From assembly GCA_964019135.1 (NCBI GenBank), contig OZ025248.1, forward strand, positions 36,015,670 to 36,079,669: a stretch of DNA of 64,000 nucleotides, written 5' to 3'. Every line of letters begins with the position of its first letter. The stretch's first letter is position 1. The position numbers and the translations under genes are program-made. Under the pieces are notes generated by a model. The model ran no database searches and had not been told where the DNA came from. It saw only the letters and a program-made list of their open reading frames with translations. Positions 26,266 through 37,800 of the stretch are shown piece after piece. The DNA comes from Arenicola marina. Its lineage: Eukaryota; Annelida; Polychaeta; Arenicolidae.

Positions 26266-28019
26266 TGTGACAAAATGTTGGAATGTAATGTGCACTAAAT
26301 GTTAAGGAAAATGTACGTCATATGTAATACAATGTTGAAATGTATTGTGTATTGGGGTGAGTATTTATTTCATGGAAATATATAGAATAAGAAAAGATTT
26401 GGTCATCAAGTAAAGGAAATGGACAGCGTAATCTGATCACAGTGCGGACACACGAGCGGGCGATAATAGAAGAATGTGACAACTTCGAGTTGGTTTAACA
26501 GGTCATACGCCTTATCACAGCTTGTACTCACCGGAATTCTATAGATTATCCATGGTTTATCCATTCTGAGGTATTTTGGACAACATAATAGTCAAGTTTA
26601 AGTAAGAATAAGAGTGAAATCTTTGTTCACCGTCGCGGGCCCAACTCACCAAAAAGTTGACAAATGGATGAACCTACCAAAACGTGAGTTGGTCACGTGA
26701 CCAGTCAGAGCCTATAAAAGGCGGGCATGAGCGTTGTACGGGACAGTCTGCTCTTGGCTGCTGTCCGTGTGGTACGATATATTTTGGCATATGAGTTACT
26801 TTACGGAATTATTAACACACGCTAATATTTATCTTTAGCAGGCTATAATTAGGGAAACCTAGATTGGTCGAATGTTGGAGCGCGCAAATCTTAGGTATAG
26901 TCAAAACGGAAACTATCCGAACATCGAAATTTGCGAATTATTAGTTTACTCTACGAGTTGAGGACGAAATCTATGCATATTCCTTACCTATGAACTGGGG
27001 CCTGTCTGAGCAATTGTTTATCCGATCTGCAGTTCGCTTCCTATCCTCGCAACACATGACCTGCCATGCTATTTAATAGAGCAGACGATGTTGTTTTTAT
27101 TGTTCTCCTGTCAGTCGCGCAAACGTAAAGGTCATCCAACTGCTGCCTGATTGGTTCAAAATCTAGGTCAGGTTGGCAAAGTCCATCGCGTCATTTGACG
27201 AGGGTACCGAGGTTGAATGCAATGATCAGGGGGTAATGATTGCTCTGCTGTACCCACTTTTGCAGGAGGTGCAATGGATCTAAGTTTAGCCTCAATTGAT
27301 ACTAAACTGATTTCAAGTTCCCTCTGGGTCACTTTAACTATGCGTCAATGCTTCAAAACAGAGTCAATGATAAAACACTACAAAGGAATTCAAACCTATG
27401 ATCCCTTACAAAGATGTAAATGGTATCGCCCAGTGACGTCACAGTAAACAGTGAATGGCGCCATCACGCCGATCGGCTGCTTCGAAGTGCAGCAAAGCAA
27501 TATTTGTTTATAGTTTATTTGCAAGTGTCTCAGGAAACGTGAGTTGATATACACTTATTAGGCCACGATTTGAAGTTCACACAGAAAGTATTTTTTTCTT
27601 CGAATCAGTGAATATTTTCTTGTAAACGGGAAATTTCGATGTTCGGAGAGATTCCGTTTCGACTATAGATCTAGAGAGTAAAATGTGCACTTAGGTAAAC
27701 AGGTAAATTAGCATAAGTAAATACCCCCACGTGCCAATGTTTTGAGAGACGTGGCAAGTAAGTGTGTTTACCTTAAATAAGCTTAGTTGTCGGAAATCGG
27801 TAATAACTGATGATCGAATTGGAACGTACTTAATAAAACTGTCGAAAGGAACTCACGACTTTTTACTAAAAGCTTTGGAAAAGCAACACACATAAAATTT
27901 TACGATTTTACTAAGCATAAAAGTTACGAGTAAAGTTCACGGTCTCCCATTGAATAATTCGAGTAGCCATCCTGACAAGATTCAACACTCGAGGCATTCA
28001 CAACCAGAATACCGTAACA
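26266..28019 (+). repeat. 3' LTR, split by a MITE
   Basis: Matches the 5' LTR end to end apart from a 768-bp insertion (26898-27665) and scattered small differences. Confidence 0.93.
26898..27665. mobile_element. 768-bp non-autonomous DNA transposon with about 36-bp TIRs and TA duplication
   Basis: The ends are inverted repeats: TAGTCAAAACGGAAACT on the left and, reverse-complemented, TAGTCGAAACGGAATCT on the right; both continue into CCGAACATCGAAATTT. It is flanked by TA (26896-26897, 27666-27667) and the uninterrupted target is visible in the 5' LTR as GGTAGATC. TA targeting suggests the Tc1/mariner group. No transposase frame is inside. It inserted after the LTR element did. Confidence 0.93.
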
Positions 28020-28023
28020 ATAT

Positions 28024-28780
28024 ATTGCCGTTTATTTTTCTTAAATCGGTCGGCATTACCGACATTTGACATGGACATTGCCCCTCCCCCTTCCAGACCC
28101 CATTTACATGTCCCCCAATCTATAGTGCTTTTGTTTACAACACTGGGATTGGGTAGGCCTAATTAATACTGAGATCAATGTCGGGCCAATATAGTATCTC
28201 ACCAAGTATACATGTGGTAATATATGGTTATAACTACATTTTGTATGAAAGTAGTTGGCAGACATGACATCATAAATTGTCTGAGCATGACTTTGATAAC
28301 GCCATATATAGGTCTATATGAAAGCCTCCCGGGGGTGGTGGGGGGAGGGGGGGGAGGGGCACTGTTATAACAATCAGTTGGGGGGGGGGGGGGTCCGCAG
28401 GTGCCCGTTAAGTCAAATGATGCCTGAGGGAGCCTACATTTGTGATGAAAAATATACCCTTATAGAGCGCATATTTGAAAGGCTTGGGGGGCGGGAGGGA
28501 GGCGGAGGAGCTATGAAGTGCGTTATAGAGCAAACTTTGGGCGTAAAACACACCCCGAACGAGCGGATTTTGGCGGCAACACCTCGACCGAGAGGATTTG
28601 GGCGGTGAGAAAGGCGGAGGGGGGGGGGGCTTTACCGCGGAACCCCACCGCCCACAGCAATGTATTAAGTACCCCCAACCCCCTAGGGGAAACCTATATA
28701 CGCGTTGGCGCCAGCGGCCCCATGCAAACCCGCCAGCCAAATATATGTGCTGATGCCTCACAAGCTCATCCTTGTTCGGT
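28024..28780. other. Spacer between the LTR element and CCT2
   Basis: No gene. It contains G-rich low-complexity DNA (about 28328-28395, 28480-28505 and 28617-28630). Confidence 0.55.
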
Positions 28781-28871
28781 TTTCGGCATTTAGTTGACCA
28801 GAGGGAAGCCATTGCCGAGAAGAAGCGTGTGGATGTTTCTGGAAGAAAACTACTGAACAGCCGCCAAAATG
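28781..28871 (+). promoter_or_regulatory. Candidate CCT2 first exon with start codon
   Basis: The sequence ends CAGCCGCCAAAATG|GTAACT: a strong Kozak context followed at once by a splice donor. Joining ATG (28869-28871) in phase 0 to the acceptor TTTTGTCAG at 33970 would put one Met before the exon 2 frame. Human CCT2 also has a very short first coding exon, as far as I recall. Transcript evidence would be needed, because exon 2 itself starts with ATG. Confidence 0.5.
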
Positions 28872-31800
28872 GTAACTATTACAGTTGTCTTACTTACACT
28901 CAGGATAACTTTAACCAGTCATTATAGAAATAGTCTCAGCAAGCCGGTCGTAATGCATAACTCCTGGTTATTCGTATACAACACGTGTTGTGTTTATGCC
29001 GGCTCAGTCTCAGATTCTGACAGTCAGACAGGTCCGTTCACGTGTTGTCAACGCCGGACAACGGAGTTGTCAACTCTGCGACAAAGACAAAAATCATATT
29101 TTGACCCAAATTCAGACCCAAATAATGACCAAGTATACCAGTGATCTGACCAACGATGCTGACATTTTTAACGGTCTTTATCTGCATGCAACTGAATGTT
29201 CTGGGTAGACATTCCTGAAAATGTTAATCCTACTGTAATAAATAGCATAGGCCTTACTGGCTTCTGAAATTCCGTTAACTGTTCTATTGCTATGTTATAG
29301 TGGAAGAGGAGGGGGTTGTTTTAACAGGAATAGTCAATAGCTGAATGGCACAATGGCCTCTTTGTATCAAGTATGGGTGGGGGGAGGAGGTAGCTGGGGT
29401 GAGTGCTTTAATTTGGAATCATCAGATCCCAGAAAGGCATGATTGTAAATATCTATAAAATATTGCATGGAAATAGTGGATAGTCTTTTTCGGGTTTAGT
29501 TGTTATCAAAGAATGCCAAATAATCGCTAAATTAATTCATTTTCACACCGATCTCAGTGTGAGCTTTCCTTGCCTCCACCCTCTCTACCCAGTATGCATA
29601 TGACTAGCCAATAGACCCGGCTGCTAGCTTCACACTAGCCCTGACGCATGGCCCTCACGACCTCAACCCTAACGGGGGTGTAAGGGCCATGCCATACACA
29701 CGATCAAAAAAGTAGCATTGCATCACCCAGCTCACCTCGATGAATGATTGTCGATTATGACGACGAACCTACCTCTCCTAATCGCCTCGACCCTTTTCTT
29801 TAGACATTACTTGGACCATAGGATGCATTCATTTTAAAGTTTGCTCTCTACTTCTTGCACATCAATGATATTTTCGTCGGTCGTTAACGGTTTACCTCTG
29901 TGCTGCTTCAAATTTTTCTAGGCGGTTGCCGCGGCTCGTTTGTTGACATCAGGTAATACACCCGACAACTTCCGTATGGCGGCGCCACTAATTCTCGTTG
30001 TGTGTCTATCGTCGTGCCTGCGTTTTTGACATAACTAGCGGCGCCGCCATGCGGATGATGTCTGTTTTATTGCCTGGTCAAATTTGAAGCGTCAGAGAGG
30101 AAAGCCGTTAACAACCGATGAAAATATCATTCATGTGCAAGTAATAGAGAGCAAACTTTAAAATGAATGCATCCTAGGGTCCAAGTAATGTGTAAAGAAG
30201 AGGGTCGCGGCGAGTTAAAGAGGTAGTTGTCATAATCGACAACTATTCATCGAAGTGAGCTTGGTTATGTATTACTACTTTTTTATCCATGTGTATTGCT
30301 TGACCCTTCTGCCTATCAGCTTGTTGTCAGAAGGGTCAAGTTCACTGGGCTAGCTTCACACATCCTTCCTCCTTCTACCCCTACCCCAACTCCCATAAGC
30401 CACCACCCTACCCACCAAAATCTATACAGCCATTCTGGTAGTACAGCCGTTCTATCCATACACCTTTGACCATTCTCACTACCCCTTAGTAGGCCTTACA
30501 CTGACAGCATGTGGATCGGTGGTTGAAGCCCAGCTGTGGTCATATCTGTGTGGTGTCAGGATAAGATGTGTGATGAATAATGTCATTTATCGAAGAGAGT
30601 CTAGGGGGTTACCCCAGGGATATCGCTGCACTCTTTCCTTCCTTCTCCCATTGACATATCATGAATATACAGCCAACTACCCTTTATACAGGGTAGACGG
30701 GCAGAGGGTCAAACCCAGATAATTCCCCCATTAGACGCCAAGTTGACTGCCGGACCTTCTCCACCCTTACCTCTATATATCCCACCCCATTCTGTGATTC
30801 TGATAGGTGGGCCAGAGGGTTGGTCCCAGACCTCCTTAAAACTATCAGACATCAGACAAGTAATGTCATTAATTTAAATAAAATATTGCATAGTCACCAT
30901 GTCCTTACACATCTCAATGAAAAGCGTCATTTAAAATTTGTGTGTGACAAATGACTCATACTTTATCAGAATCACTGCCCTTTAACTAATTAACCATTAT
31001 ACTGGTTGACTATTATGAGGATAGGGCTGGAATTACCAGAGCTGGCCTAAAGGCCAGAGGAGGCAGCTTGCTACCAAGCTGTTATCATGAGAGTTCGGAA
31101 AAAAAGAGTAAAATACAACATGTATTTCCACATATTATTCTTCAAATGACAAACCTCCGTAACAACTAACCTTTCTATTGTGGACAAATGTTCAGCTGTA
31201 ACTAATCGAACTTGGCTGGGAGGAAGAATCAATATTTTTAGCGAGAGCACTTTGCTTGTTTTGAATTGTAGGCGCCATGACTGTTGGGAAATAAACCGGA
31301 AGTAAGCAATGCAGGGTAAAAGTAGTCATTTTCGTAAGGCCCAACTTTTTTGCATGCAATGGAGAAGGCGAACAGCTCTAAAACACGTGCCACAGATAAA
31401 ACCGTCTGGTTGCGAAAAATAATACTTCTCCAACTGGCTTGGTGAAAATACCTTTCGTAATTGTTTTTGGTCGTAGGAGTTCTTATACTTAGTCTTTGTA
31501 AACGGTTCTTTACAACGCTCGCACTTCAATATAACGCGACACCGACCCATGGCTGACCATGTTTACAATAAGGCCACGCGGACGAAAATGGTGGACAACA
31601 TGTGACCACTGGATTCATTGAATAGATCATTTATTTGAAAATAGACATATATCAATTATAAATATATTTCTATTAGTCACGTGCATATTTATATATGTAT
31701 TTAGTGGGTACTGACTTGAAGCGTTATTGGGCATACAAAAATAACCCTCTTGACCAGACATATCCGGGGAACAGCACCCTCTGCCGGGAGAGTGCGAGAA

Positions 31801-34800
31801 CAGTCATCGCCGCAAAGGCGAACTGGAGGCATGCGTGTGTTTGAAAATGTCTATAATTTCACACAAATCAACGATTTTCTCACGCAGAGACGCAATAGAT
31901 GTGTAGTCAAAAGGTTGGTGGTTACACTTGTGGTAACATTTGTTGGAAATACAAGTAAAATTGCTCAGATCTCAACAGTTTTTTTCCGAACACAAACAAT
32001 TCAGTCTGGATATTGTGGTCACTACTGCCACTTTAGTGCGAGCCTGTGAGTGATGAAGTGGCCTGTTGTAAGGGCTGGAGGAGCCAGATTACTGCTTGCA
32101 ATATGTCCCCTGAGTGCCTCCACAGACATGTTAACTTTTCATTCCCAAGTTGAAACCAGGGCCCACAACCCCTGAGTTAAGATAGAGGGGTACCACCTCT
32201 GAGTTAAGATCTAAGCCCACCACCCCATATCCCTATCTCATACCTACCACTGCAACCCCTGTTCATCTAACCCCCTTAAATAGTTTAACTGTTACACCAT
32301 TCAGTAATTATAAGGATACACAGTTCACTGAGACAAATTTCAGCAGGGTGCTCCGCACTTTACAGAATAGACAAAGCATTTGGAGTAACTGGCACAAGTT
32401 ATACGAGTAGCCGGCATTATCGCTGGCTGCTGTGGCTTGTGGGGTACCGTAAACTGCTTATTTGAAGCCGCATACATATTAGAGGCCGCACCCCAACTTT
32501 GGCCTCAAAACCGGGTTGGCATGCATCCAGAATCATTTCCGCGCCCAGACTTTGGTCTCTTGCCCCCCCCCCCCCCGCCCCTGTATCCCTGCTTAACTCC
32601 GCCCCGCCAACGTAACCAATTAATTGTTTATACAAGCAGTTGCGACTACTAACAACATTCACCTCTCCCTCTCTGATTGCACCTCTTTTTAGGTGTCGCA
32701 CCAGTAGCTGGCTCTTCTGGGCCCTACCAAGCCAATGAATTGTTTATACAAGCAGTCACGACTACTAACAACATTCACCTATCCCTCTCCGATCGCAGCT
32801 CTTATCAAGTGTCACACCATTGGCTGGCTCTCCTGGTTCTTACTGCATGTTCATGAATCACTGTCGTACCTACCTAGTATCAAGTTTCTGTCTGGCACAA
32901 TTAACTTATTGCATTTGGTGTGAGGTGTGAGGCAGCCGTATTAATTTACACCACCTGAAACCTGGCCTCTGATCATGGTCTTCAATAGGTGTGGGCGAAG
33001 TCGCGTAGCAGAAGTAATAAATAACACAACCATAAGTAGTTCATTGTGAGTCTTGATTGCCATGGTAACACAATGCCTGGGAAAAGAACATCTTACGATG
33101 CAGCTTTCAAGTTGAATTATCTCCCGACTTGTTGACTTGTGTGACGTTATGATGCAATAAATTATTTTGGCAACATCGGTAATTTTCGTATTACCCCCCC
33201 CCCCCCACCCCCGGCTTGTCTCTCGCCACTCTCACTTTAAATCCGCAAAAGGCCCTATTTAAAGCCGCACCCTGACTTGCGACTCAAACCCGGAAAGTGG
33301 AACCTCCAACTTCTTAATATAAGCTGTGGCTTCAAATAGGCAGTTTACGGTACTCTGTTTCAGTATTCCCAGTTTAAAAAGAATTAATAGATGAAATCCC
33401 AGTTCATTAATAATTTTAAAAAAAAAACCTATTCATAAAGGATTCATCCTTTTGTCCTATTACAATGTGGGAATATGGATAGAGTTGTACTTATCAGACT
33501 ATCAAACATAGATAATGGGAAGGAAGCAAAGTTGACATGAGACCTGTAATATTAAATGAACAAATAGACTATTACCAAAATCTGTTATGATCTGATAATT
33601 GATCGGTGATAATAGATACCAAAACATCAGTTATATATCATCAGTCACCAGCCAAACTATACATTTTATGAATTATTTCTCTCACTACCAGTTGCCCGGC
33701 TCCTGCCTTCTACACTGGTAAACTTAAAAATTAGCAGGGGGTAAACTATCCTATAGCCCATAACCAATTCAATGAAAGCTAGATGTCACTGTAAAATCAT
33801 TGCTTTGTTACTTTAAAAGCCTCAAGTATAAGCCTTCATAAGTTTTGGCTTGGACTACTGTAACTACTTTACAGCTCTAAGATAATATCTTAATCTGCAA
33901 CATATAGATTAGATATATGTATATATGTTGTAATATGGAATTAATGTTATGAAATTGGATCTTTTGTCAGATGTCCTTAGCGCCCGTCCAGGTTTTGAAG
34001 AGAGGAGCAGAGGAAGAAAAGGCAGAGACAGCACGATTGGTAAGTCAATCTATAGTACCTGTACCTATCATTATTTATTGACATTTCATAACTCGCCATT
34101 TACAAACAAAGGATCCCTCAGACGGGGGGGGTGGGGTGGGGGTGGGCGATGAAATGTGATTAGTGATGGTATGTAATGTAAATCTTACTATAACAGTTTT
34201 AAGATTAGAAAATATCTAGACTTACATTTTTCTTTGTTCAGTGAACATTTATTATTTATATCCCTGCTTTGGATGTTACTCTTTAGGCATGTTGTTGCAA
34301 TCAGTATTTTGATCTTGTCTGCAGTCTTCTTTTGTGGGTGCCATAGCTATTGGAGATCTTGTTCGTAGCACTCTAGGACCCAAAGGAATGGTAAGTATAA
34401 ATTTCACACAATGGCAATGTTTTAAATTAATGAAATCTTGTTAGTGTTTGTGAATCAAAAGTAAAATTATATATATATGTTTTATATGGTGAACTAAATG
34501 ATTTTTCCTACTGTTACTTTAAAGCTAAGAAACCTCAAAGTCCTTACTTCCTGAAGGATTTTGGTAGTAATTTTACAGATATTGGTCTAATTTTACAGAG
34601 ATTTGTCTAATTTTACAGAGATTTGTCTAATTTTACAGATATTCGTCTAATTTTACAGATATTTGTCTAATTTTACAGATATTGGTCTAATTGTATTGTA
34701 CGGGTAACATAAAAAAATTGAAGTGTTCTGCAAATTATACAGAAATGTTGTTTAATACATTGCAGGACAAAGTGTTGCAGACTGTGAACAGAAATGAAAC

Positions 34801-37800
34801 AATCCAGGTAACCAATGATGGAGCCACAATCCTCAAGGCCATTGGTGTGGACAACTGTGCGGCCAAGGTCTTAGTGGGTGTGTATTACAAAGATGGCACC
34901 TTTGCTTGCCTCAAACTTATCTATACTGTGGTGAAGTTGTCCATTGTTAACATGGCATATTAAGCTCTGTTGTTATGCGCAAATGGTGTTAATGAGAAAA
35001 CGCAAGGATAAATCTGCAGTTGTTTTCCAGTCTATCTATATGTACTTCTTATTATCTCAATTGAAAAATCAACCTCAAACAATGTTTGTGAGAGTGCATG
35101 TGTATCAGCTATTGTGAAATTATGGCTACCGGTATGTACTACAGTACTGTAATACTGTTGTCCAGTAATATAACGGAGGAGAAATGCACTCACATAAATA
35201 AAAATTGTTATTGACAGTATATTTTCTCGGCTTTCAGATATATCCAAAGTTCAGGATGATGAAGTGGGAGATGGAACTACGTCTGTTGTGGTCTTGGCAT
35301 GTGAATTACTTAAGGTTCGTGTTTGTGGTGCTCAGTAACTAGACTGGTGATGGGGAATTTTTTTTTTAAATAGACATGTTAAAAGCCACTGATATAATTT
35401 TCTTTCAACCAGTTTTAGAAAATTTATTTTTAATTTGACATTGAAGAGCAGGAACATTGGTTTTAACTCCTATACATATATCAATGTAGCATTAAAAAAA
35501 GGTCCTTCACAGTCCCGTTTTGTTCTTGCATATGACGGTAGTATAATGCAATAAAAAGATGTTTTGTTGCATGGAGAAGCTCTCTGTATGACGCTTTAGG
35601 TATCATGAAGAAATAAACCTGTGGATGACCTTGTTAATATCAGCAGTTTTTTTTTTGTTATATATAAGCGTTTCATAATTATCTTTTGTATTTTAGGAGG
35701 CTGAGCTGCTTATCTCTCAGAAGATTCACCCCCAGACCATCGTGTCTGGCTGGCGGAAAGCCACCACCCAGGCCCGCAGTGCACTGGAGAAGTCGACCAG
35801 AGACCATGGGTCAGTCAGTGTTCAATCCCAGACACAGCGTCTTCATGTTCATTTTTATTTGAATGCATTCGAATCCATCTCTTCAAGTATTTGTTTTAAT
35901 ATTCGAATATATTGTCAAAGGATACATTCATCTCCATCCTGACAAATCCAACCTTGACTAAAACGCTGGCTAATGGAGTTCCAAGTTTTTTGTGACTCAC
36001 TCCCGAAATTACCCCCGCCCCCCCCCCCCCCCACACACACACACACACACACCCCGCGTGCCACTGCAGCCGGTTAATACAACTAGCAGGAAGCCCCAGG
36101 AGGTGGCGATGAGGGTGGTGTTGCTATCTCTTATCTCATATCGCTAATCAATCTTATTTTTATGAGATATTTTTTGCAATACGTAGAGGATTCATTATCA
36201 GATACAATTTTGCATAAAGACGATAGAAAAAAACGCAATATATTCCAGATCATAATACATTTTCATAATATGGTATCACTACAATGCTTACATGCCTTGT
36301 GTCTCTACCAGCGATGACCCTGTTAAGTTCCGGGAAGATCTGATGAACATCGCCCGGACCACCCTCAGTTCCAAGATTTTGACGCAGTACAAGGACCACT
36401 TCGCTAACCTATCTGTGGACGCCATCCTCAGACTTAAGGTGACCTTTCTTAACAGACGCCAGCATTAACCGCTGAATCGCCTTTACGGTATTTTTTTAAA
36501 CGAATTCGGGTTAATCCAAAAATTGCATATGCTAATGGTTGACCTAGTGTTATTTTGCTTCTGGTGCATATTAATAAGGAAATCTGGCAATAATTAACTA
36601 CATTTTACTGTAATGGCAAGGCTTCTGTAGTATTTACCATTGTACCATCTGGAGCTCTGTTAACATTTTAACAGTTTAAAACTCTTGCCTAGGTAAGTTT
36701 GTATGCATTTTATGGTGGATCATAAGAATGAAATTGTTCTTTTAATGTTGGTTCTGTTGTTGGTACTACCAGGGACACCGAGGTCTTGACGCCATTCACA
36801 TCATCAAGAAGTCGGGCGGAGGACTGCGAGATTCCTACTTGGATGAAGGTAGAGACCCGCTGCCAGGCAGTGTGACCATACAATGTCCTCCCATGATGTG
36901 CCTGACCACACACCAATCGGTCTGAATAATCCAGATATATAAAGCGAAAAGTGGTGCGAATAATCCGCGGGGGACTATATCATTGGTGCACCAGCTGCTA
37001 TTACGTATATATGTGTATGTATCAATGTATTGATTTGAATAATCTGGATATATGAAATATATAAAACAAAAACTGGTGCGAATAATCCGCGAGTGAATAT
37101 ACCTGAACGTATAGACGTAAACCATTGCGTTCTCCGCCAGGTTTCCTGCTGGACAAGAAGATAGGCGTGAACCAGCCTAAGCGGATCGAGAAAGCGCGAA
37201 TACTGATTGCCAACACACCCATGGACACGGACAAGATCAAGGTCTTCGGCTCCAGGGTCAAGGTCGACGCCATCTCCAAGGTGGCTGAGCTGGAGTTGGC
37301 GGAGAAGGAGAAGATGAAGGGCAAGGTCGAGAAAATCCTGAAGCACAACATCAACGTCTTCATCAACAGGTTGGTTGGCTGGTTGATATGGTAACTAAGC
37401 AGGCCGCTGTAACCCCTGGAGGTCATATATCGTGACACGGGCTGGTTGGTTGATAGAAGTAGGACGCTGAACCACTGAGGGTTATCTCGTGACAATGGCT
37501 GGTTGGTTTTGATATAAGTAGAACGCTCAACCTCTGCGGGTTATATCGTGACAATGGCTGGTTGGTTGATATAAGTAAAACTTAATCTCTGAAGGTCATA
37601 TCGCGAAAATGCGAAGGTAGAAAAGATAAATGTCTAAGAAAGTAAGCCCCAGTTTTTTAGCAAAGATAGACCAATGTGGCCTTGCGGTCTATGGCCCATG
37701 CATGATCAATGGATTAGTAAGTGTTATGGCATTAACATTTCTGTTACGCCGTTCAACGCCAGTTCAGGTTTGTGTTATGGCCAAATACAGTTATGACCTG

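Larger units (their letters stand above)
19756..28019 (+). mobile_element. Ty3/gypsy (Metaviridae) LTR retrotransposon, broken
   Basis: An 8.26-kb element with two LTRs of about 1 kb starting TGTGACAAAATG and ending TAACA, flanked by a 4-bp ATAT duplication (19752-19755, 28020-28023). A tRNA-Leu-type primer site (TGGTGTCAGAAGTGGG) follows the 5' LTR at 20761, and a G-rich polypurine tract (about 26253-26262) precedes the 3' LTR. Parts in order: gag with a CCHC knuckle, protease, reverse transcriptase, RNase H and integrase signals, the gypsy order. There is no envelope-like region. The coding part is broken, with about two or three interruptions. The LTRs differ by only about 1-2 percent outside one later insertion, so the copy is young. 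Clade within Ty3/gypsy is not resolved. Confidence 0.95.
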
